Assembly: GCA_963377175.1 (NCBI GenBank)
Contig: CAUJNA010001757.1
Span: 186,001 to 250,000, forward strand
Direction of reading: 5' to 3'
DNA length: 64,000 nucleotides
Origin: Effrenium voratum
Lineage: Eukaryota; Sar; Dinophyceae; Suessiales; Symbiodiniaceae
Shown here: piece after piece, positions 10,401 through 21,115 of the stretch
Numbering within the stretch: position 1 is the stretch's first letter
How the letters are laid out: each line of letters starts with the position of its first letter
Notes under the pieces: model-generated
What the model was told of the DNA's origin: nothing
What the model saw: only the letters and a program-made list of their open reading frames with translations
Databases searched by the model: none
Program-made: the position numbers and the translations under genes

Positions 10401-13400
10401 TGAAACCCTACTCCTGGTCTTTTTGTTCGGCGAAAAAATATCCATACCTCTCCTCTCCCGAACACACGAAAAGTCCGAGTAGATCCGAGAATCCGCAAAT
10501 CGGTGCTGTTCCCTAAGAGGTTGAAGTAAAATTGATTGTTGATTCAAAGGAACCTGGTAAATCAGCCTCCAGATTACTGTAGTTGATCAGCTTGAAGAAC
10601 AACCCTTAATGTCAACTTCAGACTAATCCGGACCGTGTTGATCAGGTCGAACTCAACATTAGGCACACCAACACCTCCAGTGGGTTGCTTCCTTTTTCCA
10701 TTTTTCTGCGTCAGGAAAACGACGACCCGCGCGGAGCCGGAGCCGGACGCCTCGTCCACGTAGCAGTACTTCTGCGCGGTCGAAGCACCCAGACACGGCC
10801 AGAGGCACGGGGTGCCCGCCGGCACCGAACTCAGCTCCGACGCCTTTGTGTCGGAGTCGATTTTTAGGGCAAGAGGTACCCTCACCATGACCAAAGACGG
10901 AAGTATGTGCGTCTTTTGTTATCCGGTATCCAAAAAAAATGGCCCAAAATGGTGGCTTTCCTGTTGGTTCCCCTTCTTAAAACCAAAAATGGCCCAAAAT
11001 GGTGGCTTTCCTGTTGGTTCCCCTTCTTAACACCATCTACCCTGCAACTAGCGACAGACTGAAATGGTCCCTTCAAGAGGAAACTGATGTAAGAGGTACC
11101 TTCCGCGGGTGCCTATGCTGGGTACCCTTGAGGTTGTTTCAAAAATCGGAAAAACATCGATCGTCGGGATAGCTTCCCATTTTGAGACAACCATGCGGGC
11201 TGGGCGAAACATCGAATCCCGCGTGAAAGCAAGGGGCGAAAAGAAGACAGAACGGGTGTTCCACTACCGTCTGAGCAAAGGGTTCAAGAGGAGTTCATCG
11301 TGAAAGCGGCTAACCTCGCTGCCTGAGTGGACTGGCCAGAAGAAGTCCTGGAACTACTCGTTTGCCGCTAAAATGGTCCAAACCCAAAAAGTGACTAAAG
11401 TCAAGGCTAGGTCCTGCTGTGGAGAGGTTAGAGCAAGGGTACCCTTTTTTCTGTAGTCTGTTGTTGTAGGGGAACCCTCCCGCATAAAAAAGAAACGGGG
11501 AGTGAACTATTTGTTTGCCACTAAAACGGTCCGAACCCAAAAAGTGGTTCGAAAGTCCAGGATCTCAGGCAGTGCGAACAGGTGTATTCACCGGCACCCC
11601 GCTTGGCCCGCCCGAAGCGCCCCAAACCGCCTGGGTCACGCAGCCCACGGAGAAGAAGAGCGGCCGCGTCTTCGCCACCGCCGCGGGACCCGTGAAGCGG
11701 CCCTTCTGCCCGTCCACGCGCACCTGAAAACCAGAGAAGCGGAAGCTGAGAGATGCTGAGAGCCAGCTCCCTCTGAGTGTGGGCCTCTTTCTTTGTTTTT
11801 CTCGGAGGGTAAACACCCTTTTTGTGGCAGTGTTTAAGAGAAACCAAGAGGAAAACCACTCCTTTGTTCTGTTTTTGTCTTTTTGCTTTGTTTTGGGGGG
11901 GGGGGAGTCCCCTTAAAAAGGACACACTCACATACAAATGGGTGGTTACCCTCACTTGCCAGAACCCGGAAATACGAGGTGATTCACCTCTTGTGACCAA
12001 ATATGGACGCCTGGAAAATCAAAAGTTCAAATCCGGTCGATTCGCCCAAGGCGGCAACTGGATGACCACCCCACTTGGTTTCTGGTGAATCTCCCCCGCG
12101 AAGAGTCCCCCGGCTTGCAAAATTTCGCCCATCCGCGCTATGTCACCGGAGTTCCCCAACTCAGTTGATCAATCTAGTGGAACCCCGATGAGCCGCAACT
12201 TCAGGACCAAGAAAGGGGGAAACCTCAGGGGACAAAACGCCGCCATTAGGAAGCTCGTGGTTTGGACCCCCAAACCCGGGAAAATTGGATCATTTGGCTG
12301 TTGTCAAAACCGATGGGATCCCATTTTGGGGTAGGTGCCCCACCCATTTTAGTCTATTTTAGTGGGATTGGGATGTTCTCTCGGGGTATGGGATTTGACC
12401 CATGGCCGTTTCAAGGTACACCGGGTTCCGAGAACAAGCCATGAACAAACAAGGAAATCGCTCACAAATCAAACCCGGGGTAGACCCACCTGAGCAATGT
12501 TTGACAACCTAGACTAACCCCTGAAAGCCATGCTCACAACCCAACAGAACAAGAGTTTCCGCTTGGCCCGACCAACCGTTTTAACAGACGGTGTAAACCA
12601 CTGTTGCCAAAGCATCAACCAACACCCGGGTCCATGAAAGTGACATCAATGACATCCTGAACTCAAATCACTCAATGACAATCTCCACGACATCCCCAAT
12701 ATGAAAAATCGCGCCGAAAAGCAGTTTGGGGTTGCGCGTCTGTGTTTTACAACCTGCTTTGGGCTATTGCACTGGAAAGCCCAAAGGAAGCCCCCCAAAA
12801 AAAAAATGAAAATACAAATAAAACAAAACAAAAAACTAATCTATTGTGCGAAGCCCGAAAAAATCGGAATTGGGCGTGGGATGCGCCTGCAGGCTGTCCA
12901 CGGACCAAACGGAGGATCCCACCGTCTCCACCCGCACCCCGTGCAAGCCTCGGCCGCTTGTTCGATTTGGCAAGCGGGGCCTTGATGCTCAACCCACGTC
13001 ATATAGATATTTTGTTGGCAGCAATGCAGGTGAAAACCATTCATGAGAAAAGGTCGTAGCCCCGATCGGCCCTCCACTCCGGCTCTTGCAGGGATGGGCT
13101 GATGCTTTGCCAACTCCATTCTTCGGGAAGGCGGGAATCCAGTGACGTTTAGAAGAAGCTAGTTTCAAAAACTACCCTGCGCGGTTTTGGCGGCTCTTCC
13201 CTGTGGGTGATATGCAAGTCATAAGACCCTCAAAGTTTCCAGAGTCCAAGGATACGGCTGCGGGTCATACCCCTAGTGAGCCTCCCAATCCCCACTAAAA
13301 TAGACTAAAATGGGTAGTGATTGGTTTTGACCCACAGCATTAAAGCCGCCAAATTCTCAGGGACAGCCCCCCCCACCTCCCGGACTAGGACTCCGGCGGA

Positions 13401-16400
13401 AGCTCGAAGGCAGCATGATGTTCTTCACAAAGGTGGCCTGCGGGGTTTCGTACGTCCCCCGTTGGTTGGGCTTCTTGTTGCTTCGTTTCAAAGGGACCAA
13501 CTTTTTCAAAGAAAAAAAAGGAGAAAAAAAACGTCTCGGAGCACGATCGGAATATTTGACCACGGGAAAAGTAATCTTAGTACTTGTTTAGCCTCTGATA
13601 CTAATTGCGAAATGGTTGGATGCCCGAACGGTGTCCCTTGCATCAAATTGCGGGGTGGTTGTGAAGTGAACCAGGTCCTCGTACAACCAAATCAAAGGTA
13701 CCCCCCAACCTCCAAGCTAGCAATTAGGGGTAAGGAAACTCGACGTCCCTAAAGCAAACGCGGGAAAACTACGGAAAATCCGAATTCCCCAACCGGTTCA
13801 TTAGGGTCACTAGGAGCGACCCGGGGTAAGGTAACTTTGATTTTCCTAAAACAAAAGCAGCAAAAGAACAGATACCCCCAACCCCTACGATTCCGCAGGG
13901 AAACTCCGCAGGGTCCAAAAGCACCTTTTTAGTCAAGGGTTCATGAAGAACATGACAGTGCTCTCTATCTCATCAACGAATCCGACAGCGTGACTCGGTG
14001 GAACAAACTGATGGACACTCTAGGGTTTATTTTGCACTTGTTTGCTCGGGGGAGTATTTAACATATGCCCCCCCCCCCCCTGACCCCCACCACATCAAAA
14101 CCATGCAAGCGCGCAACGTGCAACACCCATTTGGCTCTACCAAGAAGCCTGTATAAGGCCTACGTGAGCCATGGTCACAACTCCTTACATGGCCTATGGT
14201 CATGGTTGTCTGAGTAGGAATCATTATAATTATTCCCTATCAACCTCAAGAAAAGGAACCTTTTCTTTTGACCATGCGCTGTATAGCTTGATTCCCCCAT
14301 TCGCCTCGTAACCTGTGCTCAGGCAGTGGCGGCCCTGCTCGCAGCTTTGGTCCGTCAGCACCAAAGCTTTGCGGTCCTGGCCTCGGCTGAGTTGGCACAT
14401 GGCCGGGCCATGTGAGCGCCGCGCTCGGGGGCAAACCTGAAGCCTTTGGTTCTCGGCATCAGCGAGAGGGGGTTTGGAGGTATAGGGGTTATGTACTACT
14501 TTTATTATAGGGTTGATCAATATTCCCTTGTTCGGCCTCCAAATGACCGTGGGCGCAACTTTGACAATGTTGTTGACAATGATCTTGCTTAGTTGTTTTC
14601 CTCTGTTTTTTCCTCTGACTGTTTTTAGGGCAAAGGGTCTGGTAAAAAGCAGCAACTTGGCTATGTAGGAGGCTTCGGTTTGTTCATTACCCCAAGGTAC
14701 ATGAAGATGCCCTAGAGGCAGTTAGTTTCCCAAAAGGGAAACCAAATCCTGGGGTTAAAAAGCATGCATCGCAGCAATTGAATGCCTGTGTGGATCACGC
14801 GTATTTGCGAAACAAAATGCAAAAACCCAATTGCTTCTGCAAGTATCTACGCAGTCAGAATCAACAGCCCCACAAAGGCCGCACGTGTTCCTTCCGCTGA
14901 GGAGCCATTCAGACACTCATCAAACCAAAGAAACAATGCAGTGATAGTGACAAGTAGGAAAGTAGGACCTTGTATTACTCGTAGTGTGTACATGTGTATA
15001 TGTGAAGATCAAGTGTCGGTATAACCACCTAGGGATCTACAAAAATTCATTTAGATCCGCAACGGCCAGATGTCAAAGGTAGAGTTCTCCCAAGCGGCAC
15101 CGGCCCGGAGACTCGCACACCATCAGCCTGAAGCGGCCCAGCCTTGCGGAGCCCCCCCAACCCCCCCGGCACGACCATGGCTGACCAGGTCTCTCTGTAA
15201 CCTCACACCACCAAAAGCTGAATTGGCCCAAAGGGAAATGTTTTAAAGCACCAAAAGGGGCCGAGGACAGGTCCTTAGCAACTCCTTAGAAAGTTTTTGG
15301 AAGGGGGGGGACCGAGTCGCACTCCCTAGCTCGGGACTCTTTGGTTGACATCATTGACATGCCGGAAACCTAGAGACTCCAAAAGCCCAAAGAGCAGGCA
15401 AGTAAAACTCACTAAAACTGCCCGTTGAAGGTTTGATGACCCTGAGCAACATGCCAGGCACAGCTTCGAACCCATAAAAATACTTCTCGGATGTCCTCAG
15501 ATGCCCTGCTAAGAGTGACTAACTTTTAGTGAGTTGAATGGAAACCCAACCACGAAACCAACTTCAAACAACTAAAACCCTAAGGAACCGGACGCCTAAC
15601 TGGCAGTCGCTCACCTCTCAGCCACCAATCTTTGCCACAGCAGGTGACCCGAATGTTCTCCGCGGCGTTTTCAGTAGCTCTAGCTCTGATGAGTGAAGAG
15701 AAGGGGGAATCAAACCTTATAATTTCATAGGTTTAGACCGAGTTTTAGCCCCTACTGCTTCAAACGTCAGGGGTTTAAGTGTCCAAACACTTGTTTCGGA
15801 CCCAGCCAACACCAAAGAAAGACAATACATTAAACAAGCTAACCACTGAAAGGGCCTAGATAATTAGAACGAGGTGTGGGGGTGTGATCAAACCAAATTA
15901 AGCGTGTTCCCAGGGGAAGAATGTTTGCGAGTAGCCCCCTTACATCACACGAAAGATACAACCGGTAATCAAACACATAGCACACAAGCACCCACCCACC
16001 CACAAACAAGCAATCCAGCAAACGGATTACATGCGCTTTCTGTGGATTCCCCGCGTTGTTTTACCAGTTGGTCCTCTTTTAATACTCTTTTAGTACTCTT
16101 TTGCTATCCTACGGAGGTGGAGCCACAAAAACAGCATCCAAGCCGTTTCCTAGAAGCAAGTGAGCCAACTAGCAAACAAACAAACCAGGCAAGCACACAC
16201 ACTTTGCAGGTTCATTTCTTTGTGTAAACGCGGCCAGGCTACGTCCCCGCCCCGGCGGACCCAGAGGTAACCGCAGTGACCACCATCTCCGCCAGGCGCG
16301 GGATCAGCTTCAAGCCTCAGTTGGTTGGCCGAATTCCGAACCGTAGGGTTCAGCCCGCGTTAACGGAATGGCAAGGACCCAATTTAGATTATGACAATCC

Positions 16401-17618
16401 CTTGAATAAACAATGGCATTGTGAACCCCATTTTTGGTATCGGGGCTTGAATCTCAGGGTCCCCCAAAGCAGCTCTTCCGAGCCTCTAGAAACCCTCCTC
16501 CCAATGGTTCTGCAACCAAAGCAGAACAAAGCTACGAGGGTTCCATTTCAGGAAGCTTCCCCGGAAGCTCTTCAGACTCCAAATTCTCCGGCCCCCACCG
16601 CCCCCCCCCATGGAATTCAGAAACTTCCTGCCCAGACCTCGAAACCTTCAGGAACCCCCTTCGGCGGAGCTCCATTCCAGAGCTCAGCTGAAAGAAGAGG
16701 AACCCCCCAGGTTTCAAGACTGCCCAGCAAAGCCATTTCGTCCAAGGGGGTTGCCGTGAAAACGGCAAGGGGGTTCCCCCATCCAGGAACCCAAAAGTTC
16801 ATAGGGGGTCCCCGGTGAACGCCAAAACGAACCCCGCTTCGCCCGAAGCGACGTCGCCGCTTCGCCCGAGGAGCCGCTGAAGGCCCCGGGCTGCCGCAGC
16901 CAACTCTTCGCCGCCGCCCGCTTGGCCTCCTCGGTGGGTTTTGATCGGGGTGTCCCATGAGGCCCGGGGTCCTTCACTTTGGAACAGCCCAAAATGACGT
17001 GCGATCGGTTCGATTGGCAGAGAATGACACATGGAATGACCCCGCGGAAAAATTCGCCGATTTTGAAAGGAACCCCCTTCTCGTTCATTCCCAACACCCG
17101 GAAACGTGATTCCCTAGTGAGCGCCAGCAAGATGAAACACCACCAGGTAGATTGATCTGCAAATTGTGGAGTTCAATTCCTGCAGAGAATTGGATCCCCA
17201 AGCAGAGGTTCTTCATCAAGGTTTACCGTTGCTTGGGGTTTTGCGGGGTGGGGGGGGGGGGGGAGGGCTCGGCAGGTTTGGGGGCTTTGGGGCTTTGGGG
17301 GCTTTTAGTGTTTTCGCTTTTTTGGGGGTTGAGACATTTGTGGGATTTCGATAGATTTTGGTGTTTGGGGTAGGCCTGCAGGTTGGCTCTTCCTCTCGGT
17401 CTCCTTTGAAGCCTGAAAAGAGTAGTGCCTCAAAAAGCACAAAAATCAATCCTAACGGGATGATTAGGGTTTCGTATGTAGACTTACCTCCCACCAACAT
17501 GGCACCTGAGACAGGGTTCCTTGAAGCAACCCACGCAACAGCCGCGGCTCCGCGGCTCCTCTGCCGTGCGCAGGCGCCAGGTCACGCAGCGCCGCCGGTG
17601 CCGCGGGTCTTCCACCTC
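7302..17618 (-). CDS. multi-exon gene of unknown function (span of about eleven candidate exons)
   Basis: The minus strand of this 10-kb stretch contains about eleven short GC-rich blocks of 70-210 bases in AT-richer DNA. In each block one frame has very high GC at codon third positions, and several start after a pyrimidine tract plus AG and end at GT or GC. They are listed separately with individual confidence. The predicted product is cysteine-containing, possibly secreted or surface-exposed, but I recognise no domain family. First and last coding exons are not identified. In three blocks (7.9, 9.1 and 15.1 kb) the best frame changes at or near a short run of bases, so indels or decay are possible. 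Transcript data would settle both the structure and whether this is a living gene. Confidence 0.4.
7886..7987 (-). CDS. candidate exon 10 of the 7.3-17.6 kb gene
   Basis: Acceptor GCCCACCCACAG. Most codons in RRQMKSELTCAELNWPTR end in G or C, but the first few read better in another frame. The donor may be GC after GCCTCGCTCG. The plus strand of this block also has a long frame with strong third-position GC, so the coding strand is less certain than for the other exons. Confidence 0.3.
9029..9151 (-). CDS. candidate exon 9 of the 7.3-17.6 kb gene
   Basis: Excellent acceptor (CACCTGGTTTGCAG) and donor (CCGAG then GTATTTTC). The first twelve codons favour one frame (TPRTITALRPKL) and the rest a frame one base later (GYCAPACETKSTEDSQATL), with the change at AAGCTTAGGC. 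Either a one-base indel is present or the exon is decayed. Two cysteines are four residues apart in the second part. Confidence 0.4.
10675..10880 (-). CDS. candidate exon 8 of the 7.3-17.6 kb gene
   Basis: The longest and most protein-like exon, reading KIDSDTKASELSSV, then GTPCLWPCLGASTAQKYC and YVDEASGSGSARVVVFLTQ. The donor GT follows CCCACTGGAG. The acceptor is less certain and may be TCATGGTGAG. Three cysteines in a 16-residue stretch suggest a disulfide-bonded module, but it matches no family I can name. Confidence 0.5.
10935..11031. repeat. two-copy tandem duplication in an intron
   Basis: AATGGCCCAAAATGGTGGC followed by TTTCCTGTTGGTTCCCCTTC occurs twice, 52 to 57 bp apart, almost without differences. 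It lies in the intron between candidate exons 7 and 8. Confidence 0.85.
11592..11723 (-). CDS. candidate exon 7 of the 7.3-17.6 kb gene
   Basis: A 132-base exon (44 codons, phase 0) with a good acceptor, a pyrimidine-rich tract ending TCTGGTTTTCAG, and donor GTGAAT. It reads VRVDGQKGRFTGPAAVAK then TRPLFFSVGCVTQAVWG. The hydrophobic segment around FFSVGCVTQAVW could be a strand of a folded extracellular domain. The plus strand also has an open frame here, but no comparable splice sites. Confidence 0.5.
12341..12374 (+). repeat. intron inverted repeat, left arm
   Basis: CCCATTTTAGTCTATTTTAG followed by TGGGATTGGG. Its reverse complement occurs at about 13277-13314. The pair flanks candidate exon 6. 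Confidence 0.8.
12887..12956 (-). CDS. candidate exon 6 of the 7.3-17.6 kb gene
   Basis: The frame reads RGLHGVRVETVGSS then VWSVDSLQ, nearly all codons ending in G or C. Acceptor AACAAG, donor probably GC after GACAGCCTGCAG. It lies between two inverted copies of a roughly 33-bp intron repeat (12341 and 13277). Confidence 0.4.
13277..13314 (-). repeat. intron inverted repeat, right arm
   Basis: CCCAATCCCCACTAAAATAG followed by ACTAAAATGGGTAGTG, the reverse complement of the left arm at 12341 with one or two changes. In a minus-strand transcript the two arms could pair and loop out about 900 bases including candidate exon 6. Confidence 0.8.
13377..13480 (-). CDS. candidate exon 5 of the 7.3-17.6 kb gene
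   Basis: The frame reads NQRGTYETPQATFVKN then IMLPSSFRRSPSPG with high third-position GC. A T-rich tract precedes it; the acceptor AG is placed before CAACAAGAAG but could lie a few bases away. The donor GT follows CCGGGAG in a G-run, so the end is approximate. Confidence 0.45.
14313..14436 (-). CDS. candidate exon 4 of the 7.3-17.6 kb gene
   Basis: One of the clearest exons. Acceptor ...AAAGGCTTCAG, donor ...GAGCACAG followed by GTTACGAG. The frame reads AMCQLSRGQDRKALVLT then DQSCEQGRHCLST, with three cysteines. The intron end before it belongs to a repeat that also occurs inverted beside the 7.9-kb exon. Confidence 0.5.
15101..15194 (-). CDS. candidate exon 3 of the 7.3-17.6 kb gene
   Basis: Begins after GTGAGGTTACAG. 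The first half reads ETWSAMVVPGGLGG and the second, in another frame, RFRLMVCESPGRC; the switch falls in two runs of G (minus strand), where one missing or extra base would join them. The donor would be GT after TCTCCGGGCCG. A sequencing error or a real frameshift are equally possible. Confidence 0.35.
16833..16929 (-). CDS. candidate exon 2 of the 7.3-17.6 kb gene
   Basis: Minus-strand frame with strong third-position GC, reading EAKRAAAKSWLRQPG then AFSGSSGEAATSLRAKRG. The acceptor is probably CCACCGAG and a donor GT follows GAAGCGGG. No domain is recognised; the composition is basic and alanine-rich. The opposite strand also has an open frame here but with weaker codon bias. Confidence 0.4.
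17540..17618 (-). CDS. candidate exon 1 of the 7.3-17.6 kb gene
   Basis: In the frame giving EVEDPRHRR then CVTWRLRTAEEP, almost every codon ends in G or C. The proposed acceptor is CGGCGGAG and the donor GT lies after CGCGGCT. The frame is open beyond both ends, so the boundaries are approximate. Two further cysteines would follow if the exon runs on. It lies directly left of an ATT-rich microsatellite. Confidence 0.35.
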
Positions 17619-17639
17619 CTCCGCCGCGAAACCGAAAAC

Positions 17640-17760
17640 GTGTTTATATTATTGTGTTTGTTGTTTTTTTGTATTATTATTACTATTAATATTATTGCTA
17701 TTGTTGTCATTATTATTATTGTTATTATTATTATTCTAATTAATGTCAACCTATGATTAA
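17640..17760. repeat. ATT-rich microsatellite with a 20-bp flank shared with 23.7 kb
   Basis: Runs of ATT and GTT end in TAATGTCAACCTATGATTAA. The reverse complement of that flank (TTAATCATAGGTTGACATTA) occurs at about 23693, next to another ATT-rich run. Confidence 0.8.
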
Positions 17761-17999
17761 AGAACCTCCCCCAATTAAAGTTCTGTTGCGGGCTGGCACT
17801 GATTAATAAACCCCCTCGAAATAAAGTTCTTCCCAAAAGCATCTCTGATGCTTGGGTTCTGCTTTAGGTTTTCTCTTAAGGTGCCTGGGAGCGATACAAG
17901 CTGTGACAACGGAGATAAGAAGGGATTTCCATTTGGTTGTGCTGCAGACCGGGACCGGGCGTACGAGGCTGGCTGGGAAGAAGGCGGTGTGGTGCAGAC

Positions 18000-20900
18000 T
18001 GGGTGCGCGAGACTGGCGCGGTGGACGCTCGTGACAAGCGGAAACCGCCCCCGAGCAAGACGGGCGCGGGGACGCTCGTGACAGGCCGAAACCGCCCCCG
18101 AGCGAGACGGGCGCGGGGGACGCTCGTGACAGGCCGAAACCGCCCCCGAGCGAGACGGGCGCGGGGAACGCTCGTGACAGGCCAAAACGGCCCCCGAGCC
18201 AGACGGGCGCGGGGGACGCTCGTGTAAGGCCGAAACCGCCCCCGAGCGAGACGGGCGCGGGGGACGCTCGTGACAGGCCGAAACCGCCCCCGAGCGAGAC
18301 TGGCGCGGTGGACGCTCGTGACATGCGGAAACCGCCCGCGAGCGAGACTGGCGCGGTGGACGCTCGTGACATGCGGAAACCGCCCGCGAGCGAGACTGGC
18401 GCGGGGGACGCTCGTGAGAGGCCGAAACCGCTCCCGAGCGAGACGGGCGCGGGGGACGCTCGTGACGCCCCCGAGCGAGACGGGCGCGGGGGACGCTCGT
18501 GACAGGCCGAAACCGCCCCCGAGCGAGACTGGCGCGGTGGACGCTCGTGACAAGCGGAAACCGCCCGCGAGCGAGACTGGCGCGGGGGACGCTCGTGAGA
18601 GGCCGAAACCGCCCCCGAGCGATACGAGTGCGGGGGACGCTCGTGACAGGCCGAAACCGCCCCTGAGCGAGACCGGCGCGGTGGACGCTCGTGACATGCG
18701 GAAACCGCCCGCGAGCGAGACTGGCGCGGTGGACGCTTGTGACAAGCGGAAACCGCCCCCCGAGCAAGACTGGACGCTCGTGACAGGCCGAAACCGCCCC
18801 CGAGCGAGACGGGCGCGGGGGACGCTCGTGACAGGCCGAAACCGCCCCCGAGAGCGAGACGGGCGCGGGGGACGCTCGTGACAGGCCGAAACCGCCCCCA
18901 AGCGAGACTGGCGCGGTGGACGCTCGTAACAAGCGGAAACCGCCCGCGAGCGAGACTGGCACGGGGGACGCTCGTGAGAGGCCGAAACCGCCTCCGAGCG
19001 AGACGGGCGCGGGGGACGCTTGTGACAGGCCGAAACCGCCCCCGAGCGAGACTGGCGCGGTGGACGCTCGTGACATTCGGAAACCGCCCGCGAGCGAGAC
19101 TGGCGCGGTGCCCGTGACAAGCGGAAACCGCCCCCGAGCGAGACGGAGCGAGACGGGCGTGGCGGACGCTCGTGACAGGCCGAAACCGCTCCCGAGCGAG
19201 ACTGGCGCGGTGGACGCTCGTGACATGCGGAAACGCCCGCGAACGAGACTGGCGCGGTGGACGCTCGTGACATGCGGAAATTTGACCGCCCTCAAGCAAG
19301 ACTGGCGCGGTGGATGCTCGTGACATGCGGAAACTGCCCGCGAGCGAGACTGGTGCGTTGGGCGCTTGTGACATGCGGAAACCGCCCGCGAGCGAGACTG
19401 GCGCGGTGGACGCTCGTGACATGCGGAAACCGCCCGCGAGCGAGGTGGACGCTCGTGACATGCGGAAACCGCCCGCGAGCGAGATTGGCGCGGTGGACGC
19501 TCGTGACATGCGGAAACCGCCCGCGAGCGAGACTGGCGCGGTGGACGCTCGTGACATGCGGAAACCGCCTGCGAGCGAGGCTGGCGCGGTGGACGCTCGT
19601 GACAGGCGGAAACCGCCCGCGAGCGACACTGGCGCGGTGGACGCTCGTGACATGCTCGTGACAGGCGGAAACCGCCCGCGAGCGAAACTGGCACGGCGGA
19701 CGCTCGTGACAGGCGGAAACCGCCCGCGAGCGAGATTGAGCGGTGGACGCACGATACGCGGAAACCGCCCGTGAGCTGCGACCGGCGCGGTGGACGCTCG
19801 TGATACGCGGAAACCGCCTGCGAGCCAGACTGCGAGCCAGACCGGCGCGGTGGACGTCAGATACGCGGGCCGCCCCCGAGCGAGACTGGCGCGGGGGACG
19901 CTCGTGACACGCGGAAACCGGCGCGGTGGAGGCTCGTGACATGCGGAAACCGCCCGCGAGCGAGACTGGCGCGGTGGACGCTCGTGACATGCGGAAACCG
20001 CCCGCGAGCGAGACTGGCGCGGTGGACGCTCGTGACATGCGGAAACCGCCTGCGAGCGAGACTGGCGCGGTGGACGCTCGTGACATGCGGAAACCGCCCG
20101 CGAGCGAGACTGGCGCGGTGGACGCTTGTGGCCTGCGAGCGAGACTGGCGCGGTGGACGCTTGTGACAGGCGGAAACCGCCCGCGAGCGAGACTGGCGCG
20201 GTGGACGCTCGTGACAGGCGGAGACCGCCCGCGAGCGAGACTGACGCGGCGGACGCTCGTGACAGGCGGAAACCGCCCGCGAGCGAGACTGGCGCGGTGG
20301 ACGCTCGTGACATGCTCGTGACAGGCGGAAACCGCCCGCGAGCGAGACTGGCGCGGTGGACGCTCGTGACAGGCGGAAACCGCCCGCGAGCGAGACTGGA
20401 GCGGTGGACGCACGTGACATGCGGAAACTGCCTGTGAGCGAGACTGGCGCGGTGGACGCTCGTGACATGCGGAAACCGCCCGCGAGCGAGACTGGCGCGG
20501 TGGACGCTTGTGACATTCGGAAACCGCCCGCGAGCGAGACTGGCGCGGACGCTCGTGACATGCGGAAGCCGCCCCCGAGCGAGACTGGCGCGGGGGACGC
20601 TCGTGACATGCGGAAGCCGGCGCGGTGGAGGCTCGTGACATGCGGAAACCACTCACGAGCGAGACTGGCGCAGTGGACGCTCGTGACATGCGGAAACCGC
20701 CCGCGAGCGAGACTGGCGCGGTGGACGCTCGTGACATTCGGAAACCGCCTGCGAGCGAGACTGGCGCAGTGGACGCTCGTGAAAGGCGGACGAGCGAGAC
20801 TGGCGCGGTGGACGCTCGTGACCCTCGGAAACCGCCCGCGAGCGAGACTGGTGCAGTGGACGCTCGTGACATGCGGAAACCGCCCGCGAGCGAGACTGGC

Positions 20901-21115
20901 GCGGTGGACGCTCGTGACATGCGGAAATCACTCGCGGGCGAGACTGGCGCGGTGGACGCTCGTGACATGCGGAAACCGCCCGCGAGCGAGACTGGCGCGG
21001 TGGACGCTCGTGACACGCCGGCGAGCGAGACTGGCGCGGTGGACGCTCGTGACATTCCGGCGAGCAAGACTGGCATGGTGGACGCTCATGACTTGCGGCA
21101 ACCGCCACGTGCGCG
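18000..21115. repeat. 48-bp satellite array, about 65 units
   Basis: Head-to-tail units of 48 bp: GACATGCGGAAACCGCCCGC, then GAGCGAGACTGGCGCGGTGG and ACGCTCGT. Two subfamilies are seen. At 18.05-19.2 kb the unit is mainly GACAGGCCGAAACCGCCCCC with GCGGGGGACG; at 19.2-21.1 kb mainly GACATGCGGAAACCGCCCGC with GCGGTGGACG. Because 48 is a multiple of three and the unit lacks stops, all six frames are open for hundreds of codons, the longest about 950 on the minus strand. Changes are spread over all codon positions and deletions are not always multiples of three, so I treat it as a satellite and not a gene. Confidence 0.9.
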
